From Phoronis australis (taxonomy: Eukaryota > Phoronida > Phoronidae), in contig NMRA01000258.1 in assembly GCA_002633005.1 (NCBI GenBank), forward strand, positions 393,126 through 457,125: 64,000 nucleotides of DNA. Reading direction: 5' to 3'. Both the position numbers and the translations under genes were made by a program. How positions within the stretch are numbered: the first letter of the stretch is position 1; every line of letters begins with the position of its first letter. Below the pieces are notes generated by a model. The model saw only the letters and a program-made list of their open reading frames with translations. It was not told the DNA's origin and searched no databases. Positions 48,707 through 60,700 of this stretch are shown here, in pieces.

Positions 48707-51700
48707 GTGAGTATGCTTTATTTGCTCTGTCTTAACGTGTGCTTTTGCTCTTTGGTGTGCTATATTTATCTAAAGAATTTAGAACACACTTCCGTTGCAG
48801 TTGACGGCTAGCCTTGGCCTGAGCTGAGGCTGGGCTTGGCTTGGGGTAGGCAATTGATGCATCGCCCTGGATTCCGCAGGCGATAGTACATCCCCTCAAA
48901 AAGTTAATCATTTCAAAATACAGGAAATAAAATCAAATGAAACATGCATATATACACATGGAGTTATAAACAACTCATACCATAAGTCTGGAAACTATTC
49001 AGTCAAGATAATAATAACAAATCGATGAAAATCTGTCGCGGTTTCTCGAGTTTCTCTTACCTGGTGCCATTTTGAGGAAAATACGTGAAATCTCGTGTTG
49101 CCTAGGCTTGGGGTAGGCAACACGTAGCCCCTTGGTTGGCCGGTTAGGGGCTACAATACTTGCCATCGCTTTGTTAGTTTGTGTACACATTTAAACGGGC
49201 GGTAGGCCAAATCCTGCCACCGATTTTGAGTTTTCACCTCGTCAAAAATACATTCTACACTTAAAACTATCACTTAAAAAAACACTTACTTTCTTCATTG
49301 GTCCTTTCTTCTTCTATACATATCTTCGATGAAGCTTAGTTTTGAGAATTAAGGTGACTTTGGCGAAGAATTCCAACTCCACTTTTTGGTTTGCCATTAA
49401 CTTTTTCACCACGTGCGCGATAACCACAAAGTATGTCAACTGAGTCACGTGAGTTAGGCAAAGTTATTGGTGACTAAAAGTGGAGTTGGAATTCTTCTTC
49501 ATCGAAGATATGTATAGAAGTAGAAAGGACCACTGAAGGAAGTAAGCGCTTATTAAATGATAGTTTTAAGTGTGTAATGTATTTTTGACAAGGTGAAAAC
49601 TCTTAATCCTTAGCGGTTTTCGCTTACTGCCCATTTAAAATACACAGGACGAAATTCATACAGAAAGAGATGGGAAGTATTGTAGCCCCTAACAGACTAA
49701 CCGAGGGGCTACATGTTGCCTGATTGATTGGGTGCAAAGCTGTATACTGAATTTTCAGATTTGTGCTGATATAGGTCAAAAACGGATCAAATGAAATTTG
49801 ACACAAAATTAGTGTCGTAAAAAACTAAATTATTCACCGGTGTTGGAAAAATTGGCGTTCTACCATTATTCTGCTACTAAATGAAAGTTGTGGAACGATC
49901 TTTTTTTATTTTTTATGTTATTTTTTACACAAAAAGACAAAGAACACCGCAGACATGCACACTCACACACACACATACCCCACAACTAATCCTCTTGACT
50001 GCTAAGAAAAACCGTTTCAAAGTTACACCATCTTTTTTGTACAAATTCTGAATTCAAATCCTTACGAGCATTATACTTTTCACTCATATAACATTCATTG
50101 ATGAAGTTAAAAAATCTACTTAGAAGTAATCTTTTTGATCCGAACTTTTGGGTATAAATAAACCGTTTACCCAATAATAAAACATTGTTTTTAAAATTTT
50201 CTTTTTTATCAAAAAGCTAAAAATAACGTTATTGCAGGAGAGAGTGCCGACACACTGGGGATTTGCTTTGCTTAGAATTTCGTTATTAACTTTTGTCCAA
50301 AATGAATTAACTGTTTCACATTCCCAAAATAAGTGTTTCAAGATCTCTTTCGATTGTCCACAAAAGAAAGAAGAGTCGTCATCCGTAACTTGAATTATTT
50401 TTAAAAATGATTTAGTAGTCAAAATTCTCGTCAAGAGTCTGAACTGAAGCCACCTAATTCTTGGGTCTCTTGTTGTGTTATATAGAAGGGAATAAACATC
50501 TTCCCATGAAAAATTATTTGTGTTTACGTTCACTTGGTTGGCCCATTTTGACTCCGCTTTTGAGACTTCGGAACTATAATTTAATTGTGTACAGATATGT
50601 TGACACCCTCCCTCACCACTTTTCAGTTTCATTAAAATCTTAGGCATAACAAGATAATATGCATCAAAACTGACAACTCTATCAATAGCACATTTCTGTT
50701 GGTACTTAAATATCACTAAAATTAGACTTTAGTATTTTAATACCAGCAAACTTCAAAACAAATTTTGCTGCTGCAAAGCTGTCACCTTCTGAGAGATGTC
50801 GCAAAATTTTAGAAATGGCGCCTGTCATGAGTGTACTAGGTAGAGTTGAAGTAATGCTAGAACCTATGCTAGGTCCTCACTAAAATCTACCCAAAATCAC
50901 GTGTTCTCATTTAAAATGCACGACAGTGTCTCATGTAATCTCACGAAGTCTTGATTTTTAGCGAGGTCCTAGTGTTACTGAACTCTACTTAGTTATCAAA
51001 ATGGCGATGGACTTTTCTTTGTTACTCCCAGATGTTGCATCCACCCCCGCCGGTCATTAGCTCTAGATGCTGATATAAATTTCACGACATGGTGACGGAA
51101 CTACCCAGGTTGTGTGAAATTTTGGGGTCTAACGGAGCTCAACACACAGTGGTACTTAGCTGTATTTTGACGATAGTCTTCGTACAGCTAGGTGGTTGGG
51201 TTAGGCCCAGGCTAAACAGAGATCACTGTTTCTAGCTGGCCCCAGTAGAAACAGTGAAGCTCATATAGGAGATGTACATTTTTAACACTGTGCATGCTCC
51301 TGGGGGTCGTGGTAAAAGTAGGAGCACGCACAGTGTAAAAATGGCCAGTTGCCAATTTGGGAAACTGAACGATGGACTGCTCGAAGAAAAGGTTTGATTA
51401 TGGGAATTTTTTGTTCGAGTTCGAAGGAATTAAAGACATCGACGGCCTCCTAATGGGTCCCTCTATGCGCAAAAGGTACTTATAACAACCTGACTTTGAT
51501 GTTTTAATCAGTGTAAGGTATAATTCTCCAAAAAGCCTCCAGCTCCTTTTGGAACTTCACTTTCTCTACTGGGGCCAGTTAGAGATGGTTGTCACTGTCT
51601 AGGGCCAGGCTTGCTCTAAGCCAAGACTTGAAAAGGCAAGTGGTAGACTTAGTGTACAGCTGTGTAGAATTGGTGCAAGAGCTTGGTCAAAGGTGTATAA

Positions 51701-54700
51701 ATATACATATAGTTTTGGACCCATACAGGTAAAAAAATGTCCAAATTAAATCTGGCACAGATTTAATGTCATTAAAAACTGCACTCTTCCTTTCAAGAGT
51801 AAACAAAATTAATTAGCAAGGCGAATACAGGTGCTAATTAAAAATGCTGGTCTAATTCTCATTAAGTGAATATTGCAAATTCAAAAACCGCCCTGTGGTT
51901 TCTTTGATTTGGATCACGTCTTCACTTAACCCAGTTTTCTGTTGTAGAAGTGGAGACAGCACCATGCTTAGTAAACAAACCCTTAAAACAGGATTGTAAG
52001 GCTGCACAGTGAAAGTGTAGAATCAAGTGCCATTCACATCACACATCAGTTTACCTTAAGAAATACCGTGCCAAATATAACTGCACGGAAATCAAGCCCT
52101 TTGAAAAAAAACTTACTCGAAGATTCGACTTTTTACTATTTGCTTGTCACTCTGCCATTTATTTGCATTTTTGTGAGTTCGTGAACTAAAGCATTCACTT
52201 AGCTGATAGGCTGGCATTGGGGTCACTACATGTTGTCATTAGGTCAAAAACTGAGATCACAAGATGGCAGACGATTTGATTCGTCAGTGTTAGAGGAAGG
52301 TGAAAAGAGGCGAAATATAACCGGTAAGGTCGTTTGTGGTTTTCTAAACATGTCAAGGAAATTTCATATGGTTTGTACTAACACACTGAACAAAAATTTC
52401 CACCCAATCTTTTGGTTTAAATCCATTTCACCAAGTGGTGAAAAGCCCTACATTATGCTGAGCATGGACTTCCTCTTTGGGGTTTGGTTGGCTTGTATTA
52501 CAAATCAATCTAGACTGTACCACTGTCTCATCTGGCCCCAGTAGAGAAGCTGGCCATCTCATCAGCCCTCCATATGCCCGAAGCTGGTAATTATTGAAAC
52601 ATGGATGATCCATGTTCCATGATGGATCCCCTCCATAACTACGAAACTACTCATCAGAGATTTAACGAAAGATGTCTCATTCTATTCGTCATTAATATCT
52701 ATTCAGGTGATGACATATTTCAGGTTCGACGTCATGATCTTTTGATACCTTGACTCAGAAACAAGGTACCTTACAGTGGTCCTACTATTACCTGGAAGCT
52801 TTTCACCGAATTGTGCCTCACACTGATTAAACCATCAGAGTCATGTTGCTGTATAAGTACCTTTTGTGCAGAAAGAGATACCTTAAGAGGTCGTTGATGT
52901 CTTAAACTTTTCCCCGCTTGATCAAATACTCCCACAGTCAATTTTTTAACAGTCTTTCATTCAGTTCCCCAAATCGGCAACTGGCCCCTTTTTACATTGC
53001 TCGCGCCAGGGGATATGACAGCATATCCTCTGAAGATAAATCTCAGTTGGCCTAGTAGGGTGCACGGGGGGATTATCAACCTGCTCCTTTAGGATGAGTA
53101 GCTTGGTATGTCCAAGGTACTAATAACTTTTGACTTGGACCACTTGGTTGTGAAGTTTGTCTCATCTTGATTATATGACAACAGTCTCATATTCTTTCCA
53201 GACTACTCGTACAGTGGACAGTATCAGCCCCCGTTACCTCCAACCCCACCGGTACAACAGCCACCCCCTCCACCACCCAGTCAGCCGAACCATTACCAGC
53301 AACATTATAGTCACAGGACTGCTGCTGGTCAGACAGCATATGTTGCTCAACAGGTAGGTATTCTCAACACTTATACTACGTGGTTGAAAAAGTGCAAATA
53401 AAATTTGTTCTTCACCTGTTTAGCACACAATACGATAGCCAACTAGAATTTCACATTGCTGAATTCCTTATCAAAAATATCATGGAAAATTACTTTTAAC
53501 GTAGTTCAATAGAGTTATCAAGTGGTCTTAGGGTTTAAGTCCTCGGTGACAAAGTTTTTGAATCTTAAGTTATATCTATCTAAGTTTTGAGTCCTAAAAT
53601 ATATCTATCAAAGTTTTTGAGTCCTAAGTTATATCTATCAAAGTTTTTGAGTCTTAAGTTATGTCTATCAAAGTTCTTGAGTCTTAAGTTATATCTATCA
53701 AAGTTTCTGAGTCCTAAGTTATATCAAAATGTTTGAGTCCTATCAAAGTTTTCGAGTCCTAAGTTATATCTATCAAAGTTTTTGAGTCCTAAGTTATATC
53801 TATCAAAGTTTTTTTTTGAGATTGGTTTGTATACCTTGTTAACGTTACCAAAAATCTGCTTGTATAGTTTTATTCTCTTATAATGATGGAGTGTTTCACT
53901 GATGGTATTCCCTCTTAANNNNNNNNNNNNNNNNNNNNNNNNNNNNNNNNNNNNNNNNNNNNNNNNNNNNNNNNNNNNNNNNNNNNTGTCGGTGCCGTTT
54001 TTACTGACATTGGTCATGAACCTATCATGTGATATCAAAATTGTTCAGAAACGATTCTGTTTGAAGCAGGAACTGGAATAGAAAATTTGGTCAAAAATGA
54101 CTCATTCCACACCAAGAAATTGCCTCATTTTGCCCCCAAGAACACTTCTCTTGTACCTCCTAAGCCACCAATCTTTGTGGTGTCATACTTCACCCAATTT
54201 CTCTCATCCCTAATGTGATTTATCAGACTAAACATGGATCTGAATGGCTGACCCCCCACCTTGCCGCTTGTTGGCTGTACAGTGGTCGGTGGATCCGTGG
54301 ACTGATACTTAACATTTAATTGTTGCTTCCTGTCTTTGTCAATTTTTTGCTTAAGTGTAAAAGTCAGTTTATAAGTTTATTTGGTGGTTAAATTTACTTG
54401 TAGCCGCAGTATGCAACCTACTCTTATAATCCTGCATCTGGATATTATGGCAGTCATGTCCCAATGCCTAGTGGACAGTCGTCAGGGTACGCCAGTGGTC
54501 AAGCTCCTTTAGCTGGTGGACATCCCTATAGCTACAGCAGTGGTCAAGTCACAGCGTCCAGTGGTCAGTCATCTGGATATAGTAACAGTCAAGTCCAATT
54601 AGCCAATAAGTCAGGACATAACAGGGGTAATGTCCCATCAGCCACCAATCAGTCGTCTACATTTAAGAGTCGTCAAGTTTCATCGGCCACTGGTCAGTCA

Positions 54701-57700
54701 TCTGGCTCCAACAGTAGTCAAGCATCAGCAGCTAGGAATCAGACATCTGCTCCCAATAGTGGCAAAGTGCCATCATCTACTCATCAATCAGTGCCTCAGC
54801 AACAGTCGTCATATGCAGTGTCTGAGGTTGGAAAGGCTTTGGTGAAGAGTCTAGGTAAAGAACGTAGACACATGAGCAATATAATCATTTCTAATCTTAA
54901 CAGTTTTAGTTCATTTTAAATACTGATAAGTGCCAGGCTCCAGAATAATGGGAGTTTTAGTCATGTTTTTGTAACTTTTTTTATTCAATGATACTTAGCA
55001 CAATAAAGTTTTAATGTACTAATGATAAGAATCCAGTGGGGGAACCCTCTGAATATTTTCCTTATTTAAGACCTGGCCTGTCTTGGTAAGTAACAGATGC
55101 TATCTAATGTATCTAACTATGGTACAGTGTTGTTTATTGTTGTATCTGTGCTTTGTCACCAGCTTCTGTTCCTCTCTATCCTCTGAATTGCTTGAAGAAT
55201 CATGATTAGAGTTCAGTTGCATTCCTATTGACTAGAGGATTGCTGACTTGCTTTGTACCCTTCCCTCTCTCCCTCCCACCTCCCTCCCCAAGAGGGTATT
55301 TTGAGTTTACTAGCATTGGTCTCTTCAGTGGCAGTGAAAAAAAATAACGATCATCCCTTGTCTCTGCATTGTATGCGATGCAGGCTCTGTTTTGCTCATG
55401 TCACTCTCTTTTTGAAAATTTAAGATTTGCTGTACATTTTTGTCTGCTAGGTTCACTGTTAGCTTCACAACAAGCCAACCTGGAGAATATGGTGCAGAAA
55501 GCAAAGTCAAGCAATACTGTGTTGAAGCAGAAATTCGTCAAATCTAGTGGTCAGTAATCTCAATACTATTGTGCACTGAAAATACATGTAAAGTACGTGT
55601 AACAATTTGAAGTGGCTCTTAACACACGATTCGTCCAACACGTGAACTTTGGATCTTTAACGTCACTTGCCACTGTGAATTTGGTGGCAACGTTTCTTAC
55701 TCAGCTGAGAAGAGATATCATTTCTGAGAATACAAAGGACTAACAGTTTGGTGTTCCGCAGGGCTTGGAATTTTCCGCGGAAACGCGGATTTCCGCTTTT
55801 TTCAAATGTTCTGTCCGCGCATTTTATTATATTTCCGCGTTAAAAAAATCGGATTTGATATAAAATTCCCGCGGCAAATTCCTTTCTTACCGCGGTGTTG
55901 CAGACGACGTTCACCTCGAAAAGCAGAAGTTGCTCGTTATGTTTCAAAGGAACGTAAATTGTAAACATTGCCGGGGCATCTGGGATAGCATGGTAGGATT
56001 TTCAATGGCGTCTCGTGTTATTGTAAACCGCGGCGACAAATACTACGGCTCTGCAGCCAAAAATGTGTGGGTTGGGAGTGGACGGACGAGCTAAAAGGAC
56101 GCAGACGCATGCTAATGATGGTGGTAACGTTTTTTTTTTTTAGTCCTCCCGATTTTTGTCGGGAAAAGGTTCACATCGACCATTTCAAGGCTGGGTAGCG
56201 CGCATGATTTGGGCCGTAAAAGTTTCCGCGTTTTTTGTCATTGGTCATTCCAAGCCCTGATTCCGTGAGATGCTTAGGGCATAAAATGGCTCATCGAGAC
56301 AAATAACTTGTAGAGCCTGGTCTCAATCAATAACAAATCTTTTCAAGCCCAAGAACAATACAAGTTCTGACTGAGAAACACCAATTTCATACTTTAGCAG
56401 TAGGAATTGGTATATGTCAGAAGGCGGATTTATAGCCACTTCCAAGTACAAGTAATAACTTGAATAACCGTTCAATTGAATTGCCTCAGACAAGAGTTAT
56501 GTAACCTTTATTTCAAGTTCTGAGTCTGTGCTGATACTTAGGTAGACTAGGTGACGTTCCTCTTTGACCTTTGATCTTATTGAGGATCTCTGACAGTATA
56601 ACACTGATGTTGTACAGGAATTGAAATACTTACAGTACATGCGAAACTTACATTTAACTATGGTCAATTCATGTTTTGTGTCACCGTTGTCGTGTCCAGT
56701 TATTTTTGACGTCTGCTGTAGATAACTTTGAAGCATAAGTTCTATAATAAGTTTGTCATTATTGTAGTCGAAGTCTTGTAAGCTGATCAAATACTACTAG
56801 CTAATTTCAGTAGTCGTTGACTGTTTTATGCCATTAATGACATTACATTTTGGTTTTGATGTCTTGTACCAATTGAGAATTTTTTACAGAATGCACATTT
56901 TCCATTTCCTCTGTCCTGTTTCAGTACCTCTCACCAATACACTGGGGACAGGCCAGGTTCTGGAGGCCAGAAGCAACAAGTTGACCGTTCAGCTGGGCAA
57001 GTCTGGCATGGGTTATTCTGGCACTCAAGGGACTGCTAATCGAGGCAAACCCCGACAACAATGGGTGAAGAAGAAGAAGCCCCCCCATGGGGGCGCACAA
57101 CCACCACCAGCTCCACAGCAACCCAGCACAGGTCTGGGCTCTTCCACACTGTATTTGACTGTGGTTTACTGGAACACAAATTCTGTGTCTTTCAGAGGCC
57201 CAAAAGTTATGATCTCCGAAATGTTTGAGACTGTTTAGCTACCCACAACAGCCATCAATATGAAATAGTTACTCGTCTTTCCTTCAAAATTTAAATTGAA
57301 ACCCAAATCAGATGAGACTCTCATATTTTGCATACATAAGGGTTTTTGAAAGTTTGACATTCTGAACCCTTTACTGCTGCATTGTGGGAGATTTAGTGTA
57401 CTATTATATACCCTTTTGATCTTAAAATGTTTGCAATGTCATATGTGTTTTGTGGCATGTTCTTGAGAACTTTTACATGAAACTTATCAATTGTGTTTCA
57501 ATAGCCCATTACTTAAGTGCCTGAGCTGAACCATGGAGGCTTTTTGGACCGCCAAATGCAAAAAAAAAGGATTTGATATTCAGCGAAATGTTTGGACGTC
57601 TAAGTAGGCCTTGATGTTTAATTGCAGACAATTTTTGTAGCTGATAGAATACGGAAACAACATGCAATTTTCCTGTTATCCAAATTTGTGGAAGGCGAGG

Positions 57701-60700
57701 CAGTCTCTGTGAAAGATACTTTTTCAAAATAAACAGTCACATGACTTTAAACATGCAAGTATCATTTGGGTGCATATTGTACAATTCTGCGATCATCAGT
57801 GATTTGGAGCTTTCACCATTTCATGGATTCACAGTTTGAGTTGTTAGAGAATGCTTTGAAGAACTGTGACTCTCCTTAACTGAAAGAATGCAGTGTTCTT
57901 TCAAGTCAATCAGTATGACTCTACTTGATCTCATGTTGAACCTTGTGGTGCTTTTGTTACTTAACACGCCTTTTGGATAGACAATCCCAGTGTAAACCTT
58001 CGTGTACTCTCCTTAAAGAATGTTCACCAGTGAAGGGTAGTTCACAGCCCGGTAAAGCACCTGAGCTGTGTCCGAGTTGGAATAGGGTTAAATAGGAAAC
58101 TACAGGTGGACAAGAAAGGATCAAGTAATAGATGTGTTATAAACATTGAATAACATTTTGGGTTGATTTCCTTTTTTGGCATGAATCTATGAAACATGTC
58201 CTCATCATCGTCATTTTGATGTGAGCTCTGACCTGTTGTACACTTGATCGACTGCCAAATTTTCTCTGTTGCACTGCAATTCACATACCAGTCGGTAGCC
58301 CATCTCTGTATGTCGAAAGGCTACATTTCATTACAGATCCTAATTCTCATAATGTTCAGGAGTTGCTTTAATTCATCATCTTGAGGTCTGACACTGACGC
58401 TTTAAAATTTCCGAACTCGTTCCAGAAATTAAATTTTCCATTGTAAACATCATGTGTTACTTGAGGAAGCCCTGTTATGTATTCCACCTGTCGCAACTAT
58501 CTTTGAGATTCTGAGATTGGCTTGAGGATGATTTGTTAAAGCAATGTGGCTGTTACAACTCCATTATTTCCCTTTCTTGAATACTTCCAACACGCATTTG
58601 TAGGTGAGAAGAAGAAACCCAGGCCCCCCAAGGAGAAGGAAGTTTACCAGCTACATCACCATGGATTGGGTTATGAGGTGGACCCCTCTGCTCCTGCACC
58701 CACCCCTAACACCAAGATAGTCATCCTGGGTGGACAGGGAAAGGGTCGGGGGAAGAATGTAAGGTACGTTAAGACCGAGGAGTTTGACGTGTTGCATCCT
58801 GTGGCTGGGTAAAAGCCCCAGGGAACAATGCCTTCAGGCACATTACACAGAGCAAGTGCATTCCTATCAAAACGGAACAACTTGACGTTTTTCTTTGATA
58901 ATTCATCAACTTCTGTGCCCATTTTTGGCAGTTTCAATTTTTCACATTACGTCGCCAAAATCCCCCAAAGCCATATTTTTGCCATGGAGGAAGGCAACCG
59001 ACAATTTTCAAGCAAATTTGACCAGCGCTGTGCCACCTATTGGCAGTATGTTGTTTACCATCAGCTCAGTTTGCCAAACTCCTTCAAGAATTTTCATGAA
59101 ATTTGGCAGCTGTATTCTGTCAAGGGGCAGACAGCACCTATCAACTTTCTTTAGAATACAGCCCTGTGCCTGGGATGAGAGGTGCTTTGTGATACTCGTT
59201 TTATTTCTACTGTGAAGTAACAAGTTCGTGTGAGTACTAAGAGCGAGGTTTTTCATTTTTCACTTGCAGGATTATGCGCGAGTCGGTGTTGACGAATACA
59301 TCTAAAACTCTGTCCCAGTTCCAATCTCAGGGGGAGTTGGCCACTTTAACAGAAGAGCAGCTTGCAGCTCAGCCAATGGATGAGCAGTTTGATGATGCAA
59401 ATGAGGGTAATGTCATAATGTTTATGTGTTAAATCTTTCCTGACCAGATGTGCTCGTTTTCAGTGTCCACAATGACCTCAATGGATCTTTAGACTTTTAC
59501 TTTTTAATTAATATCCAATCATAAATTTCAAGAATTGTGATTACAGAAAGTCTACCCTGAAAAGCACTAAGCTTATAGAGCATGTTGCCTGCCATGTTTT
59601 CAGTTAAAGTCATCCTGCATTCTTCATTGCAGTTTTGTAATGTTGATTGTACTTTGAGTGATACTGCATATTATGTGCTCTTACAATTTATTGTCTTTTA
59701 CCTTCACAGAAGACATGGTTATGTCTGACGATGACATGCCTGAGGAGCCTCACCCAAACTCTGTCCGGGAGGTGATGCAGATGACCACGTCTCCTGGTGC
59801 ATACCCCCAACAGGGCAGTCGCAAACGAAAGCATGATGGCGAACTGCCGTTTGGCATGAATCAGCTGTTTGAGCAAGAGAGGGTACTAGATGACCACCGG
59901 CTGGCCAATGAAGAGCTGGGCAAGTTGGGCATGTGTGTGAAGAAGTTGGTGGATAAGGAAGGTTAGTATTGGTGGAGTCCACTCACAGTCTGGGCTGGAG
60001 TGAGTTCCCATTGGTGAGTGAGAGTGAACACATGTTGATGGCTCAGTAGTGAAGCGACACTGGTGAACTCACAGTGTGATCTAACACTGGTGGGGGGCAG
60101 GTGGTGTTGAACTTAGAAATATTGTGTTATGGATATTGTCTCGTAGTTAAGTGAAGTACCTGCTCACTTGATTTCCAGCATCGTAATTCTGTGCCCTTAT
60201 TAAGTGTGTAGTGGCACGTGCTTTCATTTCCAGGTAAATCGATGAATCGTGGCGAGATCTTCAAGAAAGCCCTCAACAGTTTTGTCATGCGCAGCACTCC
60301 AATCACCATGATCGTAAAGCAAGATAACGATGTTGACAATTTCCTTCGCTATGGGAAAATGATGCCTTATGCATGTCTTATGTACTTCGGTAGGTATCAT
60401 AATTTGCTTTATAGGAGCTTAAGGTTGTCTACTTATTTGATCGTTTTGAGAGAGATGTTTTCGTAATCTTTAACGACAGCACACTGCTGCTACTTAATTC
60501 TGAAATATTTGTTTCTGAAATTGTTGTTTATTGGAATCTTTTAAACTCTGTAAACGAAAAAACTGGTGTATAGTCGTAGTAACTTTCTGTGTGCCATCAC
60601 TCCTGTAATGTTTCATGTTTGTTGAAGAATTTTTAACAGGAATCGGTGAAGATGTGCATTAGCTGTCTGTCTCGCTAATTGATTTGTCCTCTGGGCCGCC

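Larger units (their letters stand above)
50717..53201. other. Rest of intron 1 of the plus-strand gene
   Basis: No exon found. Contains the hairpin pair at 51224-51341 and the dispersed repeat at 52075-52360 (separate entries). A CAGTAGAGAAGCTGGCCATC-type segment near 52540 echoes 51236-51256. Confidence 0.5.

Noticed and set aside
54855-54919. Continuation of the exon 3 frame to a stop at 54919
   Set aside because: The CTAG|GTAAAG donor joins in phase to the next exon and composition changes at the junction. A retained-intron isoform cannot be excluded.
58828-59215. Overlapping 100-codon ORFs between exons 6 and 7
   Set aside because: They lie in an intron, and neither shows splice-site support or domain signal.
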